This document shows positions 50,969-64,000 of a stretch of DNA of 64,000 bases, piece by piece. Under the pieces are notes generated by a model. That model saw only the letters and a program-made list of their open reading frames with translations, was not told the DNA's origin and searched no databases. The translations under genes and the position numbers were made by a program. Source of the DNA: Spironucleus salmonicida (lineage: Eukaryota; Fornicata; Diplomonadida; Hexamitidae); contig CM035323.1 of NCBI GenBank assembly GCA_000497125.2, positions 8,001-72,000 of the forward strand, written 5' to 3'. Position 1 is the stretch's first letter; each line of letters begins with the position of its first letter.

Positions 50969-53625
50969 TTTGTGATAGGTAAAATTAGATTTAATTGAAA
51001 GTTATAGGATAATATGAATGTTAGAAAATTTTAATTATATTAATATCGGATGAAATCCTGTATTAAATATGATTAAAAACTGAGTACATCGCCTCAGAAT
51101 GCTAGTTTTTTAATAGTTTTTTAATAATGAAGTGTGTAGATGCAATAGAATAATAATTATATTGGTTATTTATGTTTGGCTGATTAATAATCTTATTAAA
51201 TGACAGTTAAGTAGTTATTTATTATAGTGTATTAATTCGTATATAGAAACTGATCCTCTCTAAAATTCATAATAATAAATATAAATGAATAGTAAAAACT
51301 AAATTAGTTATATACAATGATTAGTCTTAGCTAAATATAATATATTAAAAAAAATTAATATACCTATATGTTATAAGCTCTTAATATATGAGTTATTTAT
51401 AATTCTATTTATAGCAGCACATATTAAAACTTTATATTTGGTTATTAAATACATCCATATAAATCTATTTTAATATTACTAATAATATCCTATTTGTAAC
51501 TTATTATTTGATTTAATTTTATACCCATTTTATAACTATTAACAACTAATCCATTCAAATAATATTATAATAATAAATATGATAAATAAATCTGAATCTG
51601 CTAACTTTTATAATTCATACTATGTTTTCTTGTATTAATAGCAGTTTGCTAATATTAATTGTGAATAAATTAATATAGATGATTTTAATAATACATTACA
51701 ATAATGTTATCAACGAAAATAATGTAGTGTGACTTACTAAATAATAACCAATATCTAGAGAATATTAAAGATGATTATAATTTTATATATTAATTATTAT
51801 ATAATAAATATAATCTAATTTAAATAGTAACGAGATTACTAAATTAAAAAATATTAATATGAATCTATTAACACATTGCATCTGACTAACTATTAATTAA
51901 ACATAATAAAAATATCATGAACTAGTTTATTTTTTTGGCATTAATAATTTCTTTATTATGTATATCACCCTTTTATTAAATATATTGAACCTTGCTACCT
52001 CTTAGTGACGTTAATATGCATTATGCACGTTTATAATAATCATTTTTTATAATAATAAAATACTCATATTTATTGAAATTTATCTCTTAATAATTATATG
52101 GCTACAGCTTATTTCGCATGGAAATAGAAAAAGAGACAATATCATCAGACTTTAATTATCCAAACACTTATATTTTCTGTTAATATTCTCGAAAAATATT
52201 CCATATAGAATCCCTTGTTGCAATTGATTGAAAGTACAATATTAAACTAACAATTACCAAATATCTGATATGCTACGGATAAATTACTCTATATAGTACT
52301 TAAGCTACCATAGTTGTAGATAATAAACTTCCATAAATCTATAACCATTGTATCGTGATTCTATTAAAGCTTTCAGTATTATAATGCTCGCATAGTATTT
52401 ATAATAAATATGAAAAAATAATATGCATCGTATTTAAACAATGTAAGATATCTTCAAATCTAGTCATCCTCTTGATTATGATATATTAGTACAAACTTTT
52501 GCAGTATTCACGGTAAGTATCTAGTTTAGTAAACTAGTGTCGTATTTATTTAAGTATATAAATAGGGACAGAAATGAGTTCCATCCCAAGATATCAATAT
52601 ACCGATACCAAATTATATTCATGCAGATTGTATTAGGTTACCAAATTCTACGCTCACGTTTATTTTCAAACTTTCAGACAAATTTTGCATTTACTCTATT
52701 TTTATACATACATATTTTACTTTATTAAAACTAATATTTTTCTCTTTCATTTTAAAATTAATTATTAATATTATATATTTAACCATAAATTTCACAAAAA
52801 TATGAAATCTGACCTTCGCGAAATGAGGTCCGACCCAACTCTACAAAACTAAACAAACTACAACTTTAAGTTATTCGATATCCATAATAACTATCACTAT
52901 CACCCCTCACATCCATGATTCATCAAATCTTCCTTACCAAACTTTGTCCCAAGAATCCAAAATACAATTCATGGGATAATTACCAGATGTATATCACATT
53001 TTGTATCATAAATTATTAGATTCATGTTGTACAAATATGATCTGCTTACTGATAGATCGTATAATAAGGCATATAAGTCGTACTGAAAACCGCCAGTTTC
53101 AGAGTCATGATAATTAAGGGCTGGAATTGGTAGATCTTTTGTTTTGGTAACAATTGCTTATTAATAAATCAGGATTTGTAGTCAATTGAATTTTTATATA
53201 TGGTACATCTTATTTTCATAAATTTACGTTATTATTGTCTAATTTATATAGAGTAGAGGTTTTGGCATATTATTGACAACTAAAATAAGTTTACTTAATT
53301 CACCTCGAAGATAATAGTATCCTGTATAGTCTAGCAAATCATACTGAAAATATTTGTTTGCTTAATAGTAAATATACATTTAAAATATGACTTGTAAGAA
53401 TACTAAAATGTATATAAATGTTAAGTTCCTAGTAATTGGCTTGTTAACCTAGCTGCTAACATTTAAATGCCATATATGTGTTCATAATAATTTTTATAAT
53501 TATTATATTTCTTACTGAACCTTATTTCTGTGCTATTTCATTATTATAAATAATAAGATACTAATTCTAAAAATAACTTACGCATTTCTGTTGTTAATAT
53601 AATACCTATTTTTCCATTTCAGTAT
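50969..53625. other. AT-rich spacer (copy 2)
   Basis: Counterpart of 28807-31462; no gene recognised; near-identical. Confidence 0.5.
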
Positions 53626-54596
53626 ATGACAGGAACCTGCTCTGCTTCAGCTAATAACTGTGCTAATTCAAATTATTGTCCTCTGCAGCCCCAAACCGAT
53701 ACCCCATGTATCCCGTGCTCCGAAAACTAGCCTTTTGAAACATCATGTAAATGCTCCATGAGTAAAAATCCAATACTCAATTATGCATCTTGCGATGGTG
53801 AAAATTGTGCATCATGTATTAATTCTTTTTCCTAAGCGGCGAGTCATGTAAGTTCTGCAAGGAAAATTGTTTAAAATGTATTAGCAAGGACATATGTCAA
53901 AGATGCGTGTCTGGTATGTATGATGCATTAACAATGTGTACAACGTGTAATAAAAATATTCCAATCAATAGCAAATGTCAGTGCGGAACTAAATTAATTG
54001 CGAATTGTGCTTAATGCGACTTTGAGGATTGTATAGAATGTCGTAATAACTACAAATTGGTAAATGGTGTTTGTTTGCCAGATCAATGTTAAACTGACTC
54101 ATAGTGCTCCAATTTATAATTTTGTGACATTAGTACTACATAAATCAATGTTTGCAAATAGTGCTCCAAAATCTGTAAAACATGTTCAAATATTGAAACA
54201 TCATGTACATCTTGCAATATTGACTAATTTTTATATAATAATGCATGCAGTCCTTGTAATACAGCTGCGATTGTTGGTTTCCAATGCTATTGTTAAAATA
54301 TGGTGATTGAAAACTGTTCTAAATGCGGAGCAGTAGGTTGGTAGTCTTGCTTAATGCCTCGTAGATTAATAGATGGAGAGTGTATCAACGGTTTAATATC
54401 ACCAGAAGACTGCTAAATAGTTGTATCTACTAATATTATTATATATATCGTCGTAGGAGTAATATCAGCATTAATTTTGGTTATTGGAATAGTACTTATA
54501 ACCTTAGTTATGAAAAGACGTAAATTAAGGTCACTTTTGGAAATGAACATTGATGCATTAGGAAAGAAAAATAATTCAAGTACATTGTTGTTTTGA
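53626..54596 (+). pseudogene. Cysteine-rich membrane protein with one frameshift (copy 2)
   Basis: Counterpart of 31463-32433 with the same 971-base length and the same frame break, here within TCTTTTTCCTAAG near 53825. The first about 200 bases differ more than the rest (for example I-P-C-S-E in place of I-S-C-S-D, and a Cys to Tyr change near 53783). The second half, with its C-terminal span and basic tail, is almost the same. Its TGA is at 54594-54596. Confidence 0.8.
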
Positions 54597-56499
54597 ACAT
54601 TAAGCTATGTGCGCATAATTGATTTAATAAAACTAAAGAGAAATAAATATGAAATGTGAATATAAGGTTTTGGATAAAAATGATTTAAGTATAATCAAAC
54701 AGGCCAAGGTAATAACTTAAATATTTATAATTACGTTATTTTGTAATAATACTTAGATAATAATAGTTATTAGTTTATGCAAAATCTAAGTCTTCTTATT
54801 TTATAGCTAATAACAGTTACTAAGAAAGTGAAATATTTTTTATTATATAACTTAAGTTACAAATAAATGATTAAACATCAATAAATAAGATTAGCTTCCT
54901 AAGGCAAGCACTCTACAGAATTAAATATATTTAATTATTATTTACTAAATCGTGGAAATTAGATTTAGTATATATTTTTATTCTTATGTAAAACTATTAT
55001 CATGGCTAACTAATAATTTCTAAATATATTATTCAAATCTAACTTAGTGAAATAATTATTGTATCATAATCAATTTACCAGCATGAATCTTATTAACCGT
55101 AAATTTTACATAGCAGAATCTGCAATTGATGTATTTTATTAGCAGGAATGTGATAATATTTTATTATCATTATTACTAACTATAAGATATCTCTTTCTTA
55201 AATTTAATATTTTTAATCGATTAAACAGTGAAGTAAAATGACAATAGTTTTATAATTCTGACGCTAGTAGTGTACATTTAAGAATTATGGAAATTATACA
55301 ATTTATATATTGTGTCCGAGTATATTATATTTTCTATATAAATTGTGATTATATTTATTACTAAAATTATATCTTAATAGTTATATAAAAGATAAAACAA
55401 TATGTTGAATTTACTCCGGATTTTAACAAATTATGATTAAATTATATGTAAACCTATAAATATATAAAATGATATAAATTTATTATTTTAAACTTTAGTT
55501 TAATAAATATATTCCAAGAATAACATATATAAAATAAAAACACTACTGATTAACAATATCAGAACATAATTTAAAAATAAGATGATATGACGAGTATGGA
55601 TCATTGGTGATACTACAAAAATGATTTTAAACGCAAAGTTTAATAAAGATGTAACTAGTAATATAATTCTATTAATTACATTCGAGTAATGCGGTATAAC
55701 AGTATCGTTAGCTTTATGTTAAAGGTTAAAACTGTAAAAATATTTCTCAAAAAAACTAAATAATTTATCCACACTTTTACTATAGATTATCCAGATACTG
55801 TACCTAGCATTAAATTTAAGTAAAAATATGATACTCTACTAATAATTAACATGATACCATTGAAAAAAAATAACAAATTTAGTAGTAATTCACCATTACA
55901 CATCTCATAAACAATCCATTATTAGTTTCGGCAAGATATCATAATAGTATCATTAGCATTCGCGAACAATAAAATCATGGCACATTGTCAAAGCTCAAAT
56001 TGGCTGTTCTACACCCTATTTAATTATAATTTACTGCTCCATCTTTGTTTCGCACCTATTTTAACGCTATATCCCTATATTACTATTTTAATGTATTCTC
56101 AAAAACAGATTTTTTTACTAATCATCAGTTTTCCAATACCATTTAATCAATTTACCCATCATCTCAAAATTAATTTCAGCATTTCAGTCTAAACCATCTA
56201 TCTAGTATTGGCGCATATCTGTGCTATTTCACTCCCAACATACTACACGCATTATTCATCTTTCCTGATAACCGTTATTTCCACTATTATTTCTCGCTCC
56301 CTTTACCCTTAAACACCCACCTTCCCTACTTCCCTACCTCCCTACCTCCCTCATTACCGCACAATCTGCCCCCTTCACGCATCCCTTACAATTTTTGACG
56401 CCAATATTAATTACGACATATTTGCAACCTATACTATAATCCAATCCTCCAAATACCATTTTCCTTCCATTTCCTTCCATTTCCTTCCATTTCCACGCG
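54597..56499. other. AT-rich spacer with pyrimidine-rich end (copy 2)
   Basis: Counterpart of 32434-34299. Near-identical except for the length-variable pyrimidine repeats at 56295-56492. Confidence 0.5.
56295..56492. repeat. Pyrimidine-rich simple repeats, expanded relative to copy 1
   Basis: An expanded CCCTACCT/CTTCCCTA tract, including the word CCCTTAAACACCC that copy 1 lacks, is followed by three copies of TTCCTTCCAT instead of two. Confidence 0.85.
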
Positions 56500-56880
56500 A
56501 AAATACCGCAAATTTGAAACTTGAAATTTACCAAAACGCCCGAAAACGCAAATCAAGCCACCCACACTCCTCTAATTCCGCCCAAATCACACCCTGCCCC
56601 GAATTGCACTTTCGTCGAAATGCTCATTCCTCGCCCTCTAGCACTCCAAACTTTCGCTATCCATCCGAATTGTCGCGCGCAGTCGGCAAAATTCCGCATT
56701 TATATTTGTGGTTCATGGGAATATTTCCACTCCGCAAAACTCGATTTTCGCCACTTTGATTTTTTGGTTTTGGTAGAATTAAATAGAGGCTCCCAGCGAG
56801 GTACTCAACGCGCAAATTGCAGTCCGCTATGGCACTTTTTCGTAGCGATATGGGAAGTTAGAATTTCGTAGTTGATGTTT
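56500..56880. other. GC-rich island, coding potential unresolved (copy 2)
   Basis: Counterpart of 34300-34680, essentially unchanged. The same plus-strand 116-codon frame (56521-56871) is preserved. Confidence 0.35.
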
Positions 56881-58540
56881 CGGGCGCAATGCGTGGGGTA
56901 GAGTGAAAGATTTAGGAGGTGATATAATAGGTAGTGATGGGACGTTATATTGCGTTTTTGGGTGTTGGGGGTAAACCTGTATATTTGGGGTGTTACGGAT
57001 TCTCAGGGTAGGTAAAGGTATTTGGGAGTGTATTGTGGTATTTTACTAATGTGAGTATGAGATATAAGGGTAGATAAAGTATTAAGAGGAAAGCTGTTGA
57101 ATGATTTTCTGGGTTAGTCTGGTCTGGGAATGGTGATGTAAGCCTTTCTAGCTGATCTGATATAATGATCTGCTGAAGTTGTAATAGATGCAATTAAACC
57201 GTTGAGAGTGCTATTTTGGTGATATAAATATCATGCGAATATTGAATTTGTTGTACAGTATATATAAACTTGCAAATTCTAAAATTGGAGTTTGTAGAAG
57301 TTATGAATGTTTGGTAGCTAGACTAGTAACTGATATTGGCATTGGCTAGAATTGAGGAGACTGTTGTATTTTTATTATTGGTGTAATTATTTGTATTCTG
57401 AATGAAATAATATACTTTAGGTCCTATAAATACCTTAAACTAAGAGATAAGAAATTAGCTTTTATGAGGTTAGGTGTTGTATGCTGAGGTGCTGGGGTTT
57501 CTACTTTATACATAGTATATTTGATAAATATTTGGTTGTACATCAAATAAAATAGTTATATCGCATACTATTTATTATTATCTATTTACTATATAATTAT
57601 TTTACATTTAACTTTATGATTTTGTGTTTCATTATCAGTATTTCATTAGAATATGCATTTTTTAGATATAACATCATTATCATAATATTATCATGATAAA
57701 ATTAACTAGCATATTAACAAATAGTGAAACTAACACCATAAAATAGCTAATACCTAGTAATAAATTTTCTTGCATAGATAAATTATAGATTGGATATTTT
57801 GTTCAGTGGTTTATTAAAGATAACGATACTGTACTGATAACTGAACAGGTATAAACTTATTATCCGTATTGAAGGCTAGCATTTATCATAGAATAATAAT
57901 ATTCGTATAAAGTTTACTTCTGAGTCTACTTTTTGATAAAATAGTAACTTGAATATCATAACATGCAAAAGTAAGATGAGTAATTCCTATAGCAAGATGC
58001 GATAAAAAATACACAAAGAAAGTCATTATATAAAATGCATTTTATTAAAATTTGAGTATATAATAAGTCTTTATTGGTGATGTTTAGTTACAATTAATTA
58101 TTACTATTATTTTCTAATAGTCATTGATAGAACCTGAATTATCACTATTTTAAGTTTAATAAGTTTATTGTAATAATATTATACTGTAGTTGATAAGTTA
58201 ATGGCCTAAAGTTACGTATTCTGTTTCAATAGAAACTAAGTATGTACTTTATGCATAATTATAATAGTCTGATACTATTTATTTTGCATTATTATGATTA
58301 TTTTGAGAGTTAAATTTGTAAGTTATATCAAAAATACAGTTTACAAGTAATTATTATCATATCCTTCTTGTACTACATTACTTATATCTATTTTATCGAC
58401 GGTGCGTTGTAACGTCTTTAGCTTTCATAATTTTTTAATATAAATATAATTGTGTACTAATAATCATTCGCTATTATTCATATAAACTTATTATTCGTTA
58501 ACAAATATAAATATATAATAAGTCAATTTTCTTAACCTTT
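56881..58540. other. AT-rich spacer (copy 2)
   Basis: Counterpart of 34681-36340; no gene recognised. Confidence 0.45.
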
Positions 58541-58548
58541 TGCAGACA

Positions 58549-59860
58549 ATATTATACCTGTTTAGGAACTGTTACCCTGTTTTTATCTTAAAATAATATT
58601 TTTTGATCTATAGCTAGTATATTAGCCTTTATTTTTATATTCCGATCTCTTTTTATTTTTCCAACTCAATTTCGGATATTTTCAGCTGCTTTTATATTCG
58701 TTTCTATATATCTTCTGTATAATCCTACCCAAACATATCCTTCATATAATCTCCTAATTTAAGAATAATAAGATCCCCTACGGCTTCTCAATTTTCAATC
58801 ATTGAATTATTAACCCAATCAAGTCTTTTATCGGTGATTAACTATGAAGAATCACCTAGCTCTTTAAACTAATTTAAAGGTAGATATTATCTTCACTAGT
58901 TAAGAACTCATATATTAGCTTACTAAACAATTGCATTATCGATAGGTTCTGATAAATGACTTAAGTAAAGAGAAATATTTGTGAATAAAAGGCATCTAGG
59001 GCAGTTTTTAAAAATTTGTATTTTTATCAAATCCGGCAAATACAGGATCTATTGCATCTAGAAGTTTATATTTAACCCGTGGAGAAATTAAATTAGTGAA
59101 TATAGAAATTAGCAGTTTTTAAATTCCATTAGCTTAGATAATTCATAATTCAAATTAATCCCTCTATACTAGAGGAAATAATATTTCAACATAATAAAAG
59201 CAGAATTGCCAATAATTTGCATACTATATGAATGAATCATCAAATCTATTATCTGAGGAATCCACAAAATAATGTATATTTTTACTAATAAATGATGCAA
59301 TGTCTAATGAAGTATATTGAATATACATCACCGTTATAGCTTTCGGAAAACATATCCAGCAGATAACTGAATCACGATATTTGACCGAATGATTCTCAGT
59401 TCCAAATTTCCGAATCACCCCATTCCAACTATTCCTAACATATGTTTTCTATAGCGATATAAAATATGCACTTTCCACATTTCTGTTGATTTTGTAATTT
59501 CCCCTAAATCATTCCATTTATAAAGATTCGCTACCGTTTTTCCGAATGCGTATAAGCACCTTTGTTGTACTAGCATTTGGTGAAGTGTAAAAATGCATTT
59601 AGTCTTCAAGTTTACGTGAGCGTAGGAAGCGCTGTTTGCTCTGAAATGTTAGAGCTGCAAAACTATCAAAAGTATATTTTTCCTCGTTTTAAGTAAGTTA
59701 TTTTATATACGTTGAGTCTAATAAACGCACGGAAGCGGAATGCTAGACCAAATAGAAGGCTCCATCTATGTGTTTGAAGCAGGATTTCAAAATTGCTTCT
59801 ATGGACTCAACAAAACTTAAAATTTGCCGGGCTAGTAGTCTAGTGATATTTCGTGTTCGT
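58549..59860 (-). pseudogene. Degenerate unassigned gene (copy 2)
   Basis: Counterpart of 36350-37660 with the same broken frames and only a few substitutions. The pseudogene state is therefore shared by both units and older than the duplication. Confidence 0.35.
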
Positions 59861-60098
59861 AAGTCACCTATATTACACTACATATGTAAATAACTAGTTA
59901 TTACATATTTTCACTTTCTTTGGACGTACCAATCCGTAATTTGTATTTTAGAGTACAAAAAATCGCGATATTTTGCTAATACAGTAGAAATACATAAACA
60001 TTCCCTTCCGATTTTTGAAAAAAATGAACAATTCATATGTTTGCAAAATATGACATGTACGACCTCTGCGACATAAAAAATTACAAAATAATGGTGGA

Positions 60099-63000
60099 TC
60101 ACTCAATTGCTATCAATTGCAGTATATCTTGATTTTCTTCATGTCTGATGCCTGTCGCCACAACTTTTATATCACTAAACAGGTTTGATAGATAGCAATA
60201 GCGACCTTATCCTCTTATCACAAGCTAATTGTTTCCAATATAGGTTCTCTACTCGTCAGTGTACAATTATCCGTATACCTCCACCTAGCATTAATATAAT
60301 TTATCTGGTCTATCATTTATCTATTTAAACAATTTCTCAATAGTATCAAACTGCTCCTTAAACGACTAACCAAACAAGAATTCGTTATCTAGATTAACTT
60401 TTTAGCTCTAAATAAAATTTATTACTAGATATGCATACTCTCTTTCATAGCTACTCATTTATGTTAATATTTACTTATTTGCATCAACAATGTATCCAAT
60501 GTACTAGTTCTTATTCGACAAATGAATAACGCCATTCTCAATTTTGTAGATAACACTTTAATAGTTTTAAATTTCTGAAAGTAACTTTCTGTAACTAGTT
60601 ATAATTGATATTTCCTAATTAATATATAGCACACTAAGGGTGTGCTTATAATAATCCTGCTCAATTTATGGATATATCTTCACATCTGTCAACTCAGCCT
60701 AATACTCGACGTCGATCTCCAGCAGTCTCATGTTTATTTAATTGGACGCGTATAGCGTTTTTATGGTAGTACTTAAATATGTTTTATCTTCACTAAGTGT
60801 TATTATGCTCATTGAATCTGTGTTTTGCCTCTACTGTACAATAGCAGTTAAAGCAGAATCATAATTTTACGTATACACCGATACTAGCTCCAGTTCCAGA
60901 AAATCAAGCAGATGTAACAACTTTACATTGCTATTGAATATAATTAAAATCTTCATATCCTGTTGCTCTATAAATTTAACCATCTGCGACATTTCGTGCA
61001 GCTGGGAATTAACCTTAGAGAGGTTATGAACAAGCGCAAGGTCCAGGATTACTTTGCTCAGTTATTCAATTTAATAGTAACATTCAAAATTCAATCTAAC
61101 TTTGCAGCTGGGTGAATTACATAGTTTCACAAAGTCGTGCAGTGGGACTTCGTCAGGCATCAGCATCATCCTAATGTTTCGTAAAGCCGCTATTACTGTG
61201 TCTTTATCATTTTCTTTTGTTATCCTCAAGATATAGTGCTAACGGCCATGCCTTATGATTTTGAATAATCTGAGGTCTCTATGCAATTTTTTTAAAATTT
61301 TGATTAAACTTGTAACATAAATACTATATTTAATAAATATATGATCATATCTAATTATCGCTAATACTTTTTTGCTCTGTCATGTAAGTGTTCCTCTCCT
61401 CCGTCTGCTGCTGCGTAACAAACTCATCCGCTAGTTTTCACATCCTAACCAGTGTAATTGCTTCGTGCTGATCCTGACCTATCTGGACGACATTCCTGAG
61501 TCCAAACGGTGCTGCCCTCTTCTCAAGCACTTCCTAGTTGTGGTAGCCGCACTGTACCGGCAGAACCTGGCAGCCGTGCAGCTGCTCCAGTCCGAGGTCC
61601 CCGTACCCGTGGAAGGTGAGCACGAAATTGAATGGCATTTCGGCTGCTTCTAATATCAGTGGTAGGTCCACACTCTTACTGAAGCAGATAGCGACGATCA
61701 ATCTGTCATCGATGGTTTTCTGCTACCTCAGGATATCGAAAGCTTCCACAGCTGACCCAATCGAGTCTTCCAGCACCTGGTTCCAAACCGCAGACTGGCT
61801 AAATCTTTGCACCCCGTTGTTGAAATCGTGTAGCGCAAAGTCAAAGGTGGGCGTCAGGGTCATCATTTCGTGCTTTCCTGGTATTCTACTTATTAACATC
61901 ATCAATTCCTCAGCATTCCTAGTAGCAATACTACCTTAGCGTAGATACTAGCAACCGATATCCCTGCTATCCCCCTGCTGGATAATCAGTTGGATATTCT
62001 GGATAGCAGTCTCCGGTTGTTGCGTCACAATCATCATGAACAAGATGGTGTTCAGGTAGTTTATCAGTACGCTTCGCTTGAATAGCATGGACATGCTGCT
62101 GAACTCGCGCTAGGCCTCCATCGATGTAAGCTGGACCTTGGAGTACGTTTCTATGAACTAGCACATCAGACTATAGCTCAGAACCACGACCACCTCTTTG
62201 TTAAGGGTGGCTGAAGCAGTATACCTCAAATTGTAACTGCCGTCACTTGCGTGTAGATCAACATCTTATCTATGTATGTTAATTTTAAATTCATTCCATC
62301 TATTTTTATTACAACGTGTGCTAATGTCAATGTAATCTACTATTTAGGTAAGACTGCTGAACTAGTAAACTATACTCTTATTGCCGTTCACCTAAATAGC
62401 ATGCTTCTCAACTGCATTAAAATTACAAGCTTGCAATTGGTACTATGTAGTCACATACCATATCTAAGGGCAGATATAAGGGCATATTAGCTGCATCCCG
62501 GCAGACTTCTCACCCATCATAGAATTTAGCAGTTCTACTAGAATAGAATTCTTGTCTAAATATGTTTTTAAGGTTTTTGGGATACCATCCAGTATTGCAC
62601 CCATATCATCACGGTTAGCCAACATGCTGCGCTTGTCGTACTGGGCACTATGCACCAGCGACGGGTGTGGTTGGACGTAACCAAGAATGCTGGCGGCACA
62701 ATTGTAGATAGAGTATCGTTCAGAACCTTAATAGCTGAACTTATTTAGTGAAGACTCATTTATTAAGTTTATATCTGTCCCAACTATTATAACTTAAAAT
62801 GTAGCGGCACGACGAGTCTAAAACAGTTTTGCATGAGTGATGTTTAATCGATTTTCTAACATTTTATTGTTAGTAGTTAGTAATCGCATTTAATCCACAT
62901 ACTGCATGGGGAGAGCTGCTTAGCCTAAATAGCAAATTATTTATTCATTTATAGAATATTACCAAAATCTTGTAGCAACTTCACACTCACCTCTATAATT

Positions 63001-64000
63001 ATTGCCATAATTCTTATCTTTATATATACATATATCACTTAAACCAATAAACTAAAATGTCTTCCAGAACAGCGTCTCCACCGCCCTCGGGTCGAACAAA
63101 GAAAGTATGAACCTGAAAAAGTACACGTCGAACTCTTCGTGGTAATTTTTCTAGCCTAAGTAATTTTTCGGTAGTCCTAAGTAAAATTTGTTTTTAAACT
63201 TTTCCCTGTTTTTTACATTCAGAATTTGCGGTGAGTAGACTATAAGCTCATCAAGGATGTCGTATTCCTCAATCTGAAGCTGCAGGTACTCTGTCGCTAT
63301 AAAAACGTACTCCACATCGGTCAGTATTGCTTCGAGCAGGCTGAAGTATATTGTAAGAAAGCGCTGGTTCGCATATATCTGCTTGTATATTTCTGTTTAT
63401 TTATCGTATTTCTGTTTTCTTAACGTTCGTATATTTTTTATAATATTCTACAGTTCCTGGTAGTAATCTAGGTTCAAACTCCTATGTTGTTCTGAGGCAC
63501 TTACTTCGTCTAGTTCCATTTTTACTGCTAAGAGGAAGTCCGTATGCAGAAGCTGCGAAAGCACTCGACAAGCGAAAGTATGTTTTGTATACTTTTTAGC
63601 TTTATACTCATCGGAATACTATTCAAATTGGTCATTTTGTAGAATATTTACTATAGCACAATAATGTTGTCTTCCAATGTTAACCAGCCTCTGTCGGTAA
63701 TCGCTGAAGATCATCTAGCACAGCACTGTGCATTTTACATAATTTTACTTCTGCGATTCTAGACACTCGTCAACTAGCATCAACGGGCGTTTCTTACCCT
63801 AGTGTTTATAATTATATTCCAGCACTTAAGCATCCGTTATGCCGCTGGTATCAACATCACCCTCGTAGATAAAAAATGAGTATTGTTTTAACAAGTCGAA
63901 CTGTTGCTTTATCGAGCTATTAAATTTCAAATGCTTAATAACCCTGATCCCAGATACCCCATTAATTCTGCTTTAGTCTTTATACATATTTTTGATAAAA
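60099..64000 (-). pseudogene. Giant P-loop family protein, interrupted (copy Z2, runs off window)
   Basis: Counterpart of 37899-41800. The internal TGA (61438-61440) and the frameshift near the six-T run (61368-61373) are the same as in copy 1. The terminal TGA is at 60099-60101. The P-loop and N-terminus lie outside the window, while the Walker B-like D-E-C region is inside, near 63769. Divergent patches relative to copy 1 fall at about 60895-60970, 61710-61860 and 63450-63560. They change amino acids but keep the local reading frame. The rest is nearly identical. Confidence 0.8.

Larger units (their letters stand above)
45335..64000. repeat. Segmental tandem duplication, unit 2 (matches 23174-41800, cut by window end)
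   Basis: Second copy of the roughly 22.2-kb unit. The left junction lies inside the polytopic cysteine-rich gene near 45335, where similarity rises abruptly to near identity. The right end lies outside the window. Confidence 0.95.

Noticed and set aside
1-64000. Ciliate origin
   Set aside because: Ciliates also read TAA/TAG as glutamine, but long AT-rich spacers and CRMP/VSP-like proteins with KRGKK-type tails fit a hexamitid diplomonad better. Not excluded by sequence alone.

Overview
The window looks like nuclear DNA of a hexamitid diplomonad (Hexamita/Spironucleus/Trepomonas type), probably one with a large, repeat-rich genome. Long reading frames are open only if TAA and TAG are read as glutamine and TGA is the sole stop. 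The clearest case is a 5,052-base minus-strand gene at 14036-19087 with dozens of in-frame TAA/TAG codons and a terminal TGA. Several genes encode CxxC-rich surface-type proteins with one C-terminal membrane span and a short basic tail (KRGKK type). These resemble diplomonad variant surface proteins and cysteine-rich membrane proteins (CRMPs). The genus is an inference. Coding stretches are visibly more GC-rich than the very AT-rich spacers.

Layout. 1-575 is the 5' end of a minus-strand gene of a large P-loop protein family. 921-3965 is a composite satellite array. 3990-10245 is a graveyard of broken genes: an unassigned GC-richer fragment, a frameshifted Polinton/Maverick-type packaging ATPase, and a frameshifted anaerobic glycerol-3-phosphate-dehydrogenase-like flavoprotein followed by a DUF1667 domain. 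12023-12643 is a small unassigned ORF. 14036-19087 is the intact 1,683-residue member of the P-loop family.

From about 23174 the sequence enters a segmental tandem duplication with a period of about 22.2 kb. 23174-41800 matches 45335-64000, and the second copy runs off the window. Each unit carries, in order: a cysteine-rich polytopic membrane protein (+), a small CRMP (+), a 679-residue CRMP (-, tail to tail with the small one), a frameshifted CRMP (+), a GC-rich island, a degenerate unassigned gene (-), and a further P-loop family member (-) interrupted by a TGA and a frameshift.

The two units are nearly identical over kilobases of spacer. They differ in discrete patches, chiefly inside coding sequence. 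The strongest patch replaces the whole small CRMP gene: about 65% protein identity with all 22 cysteines kept. This pattern suggests cassette exchange or gene conversion among surface-protein paralogues. The second candidate novelty is the P-loop protein family, found in four copies here. It has a Walker A-like S-G-K-S/T and a Walker B-like M-L-h-V-D-E-C motif and matches no family I can name with confidence.
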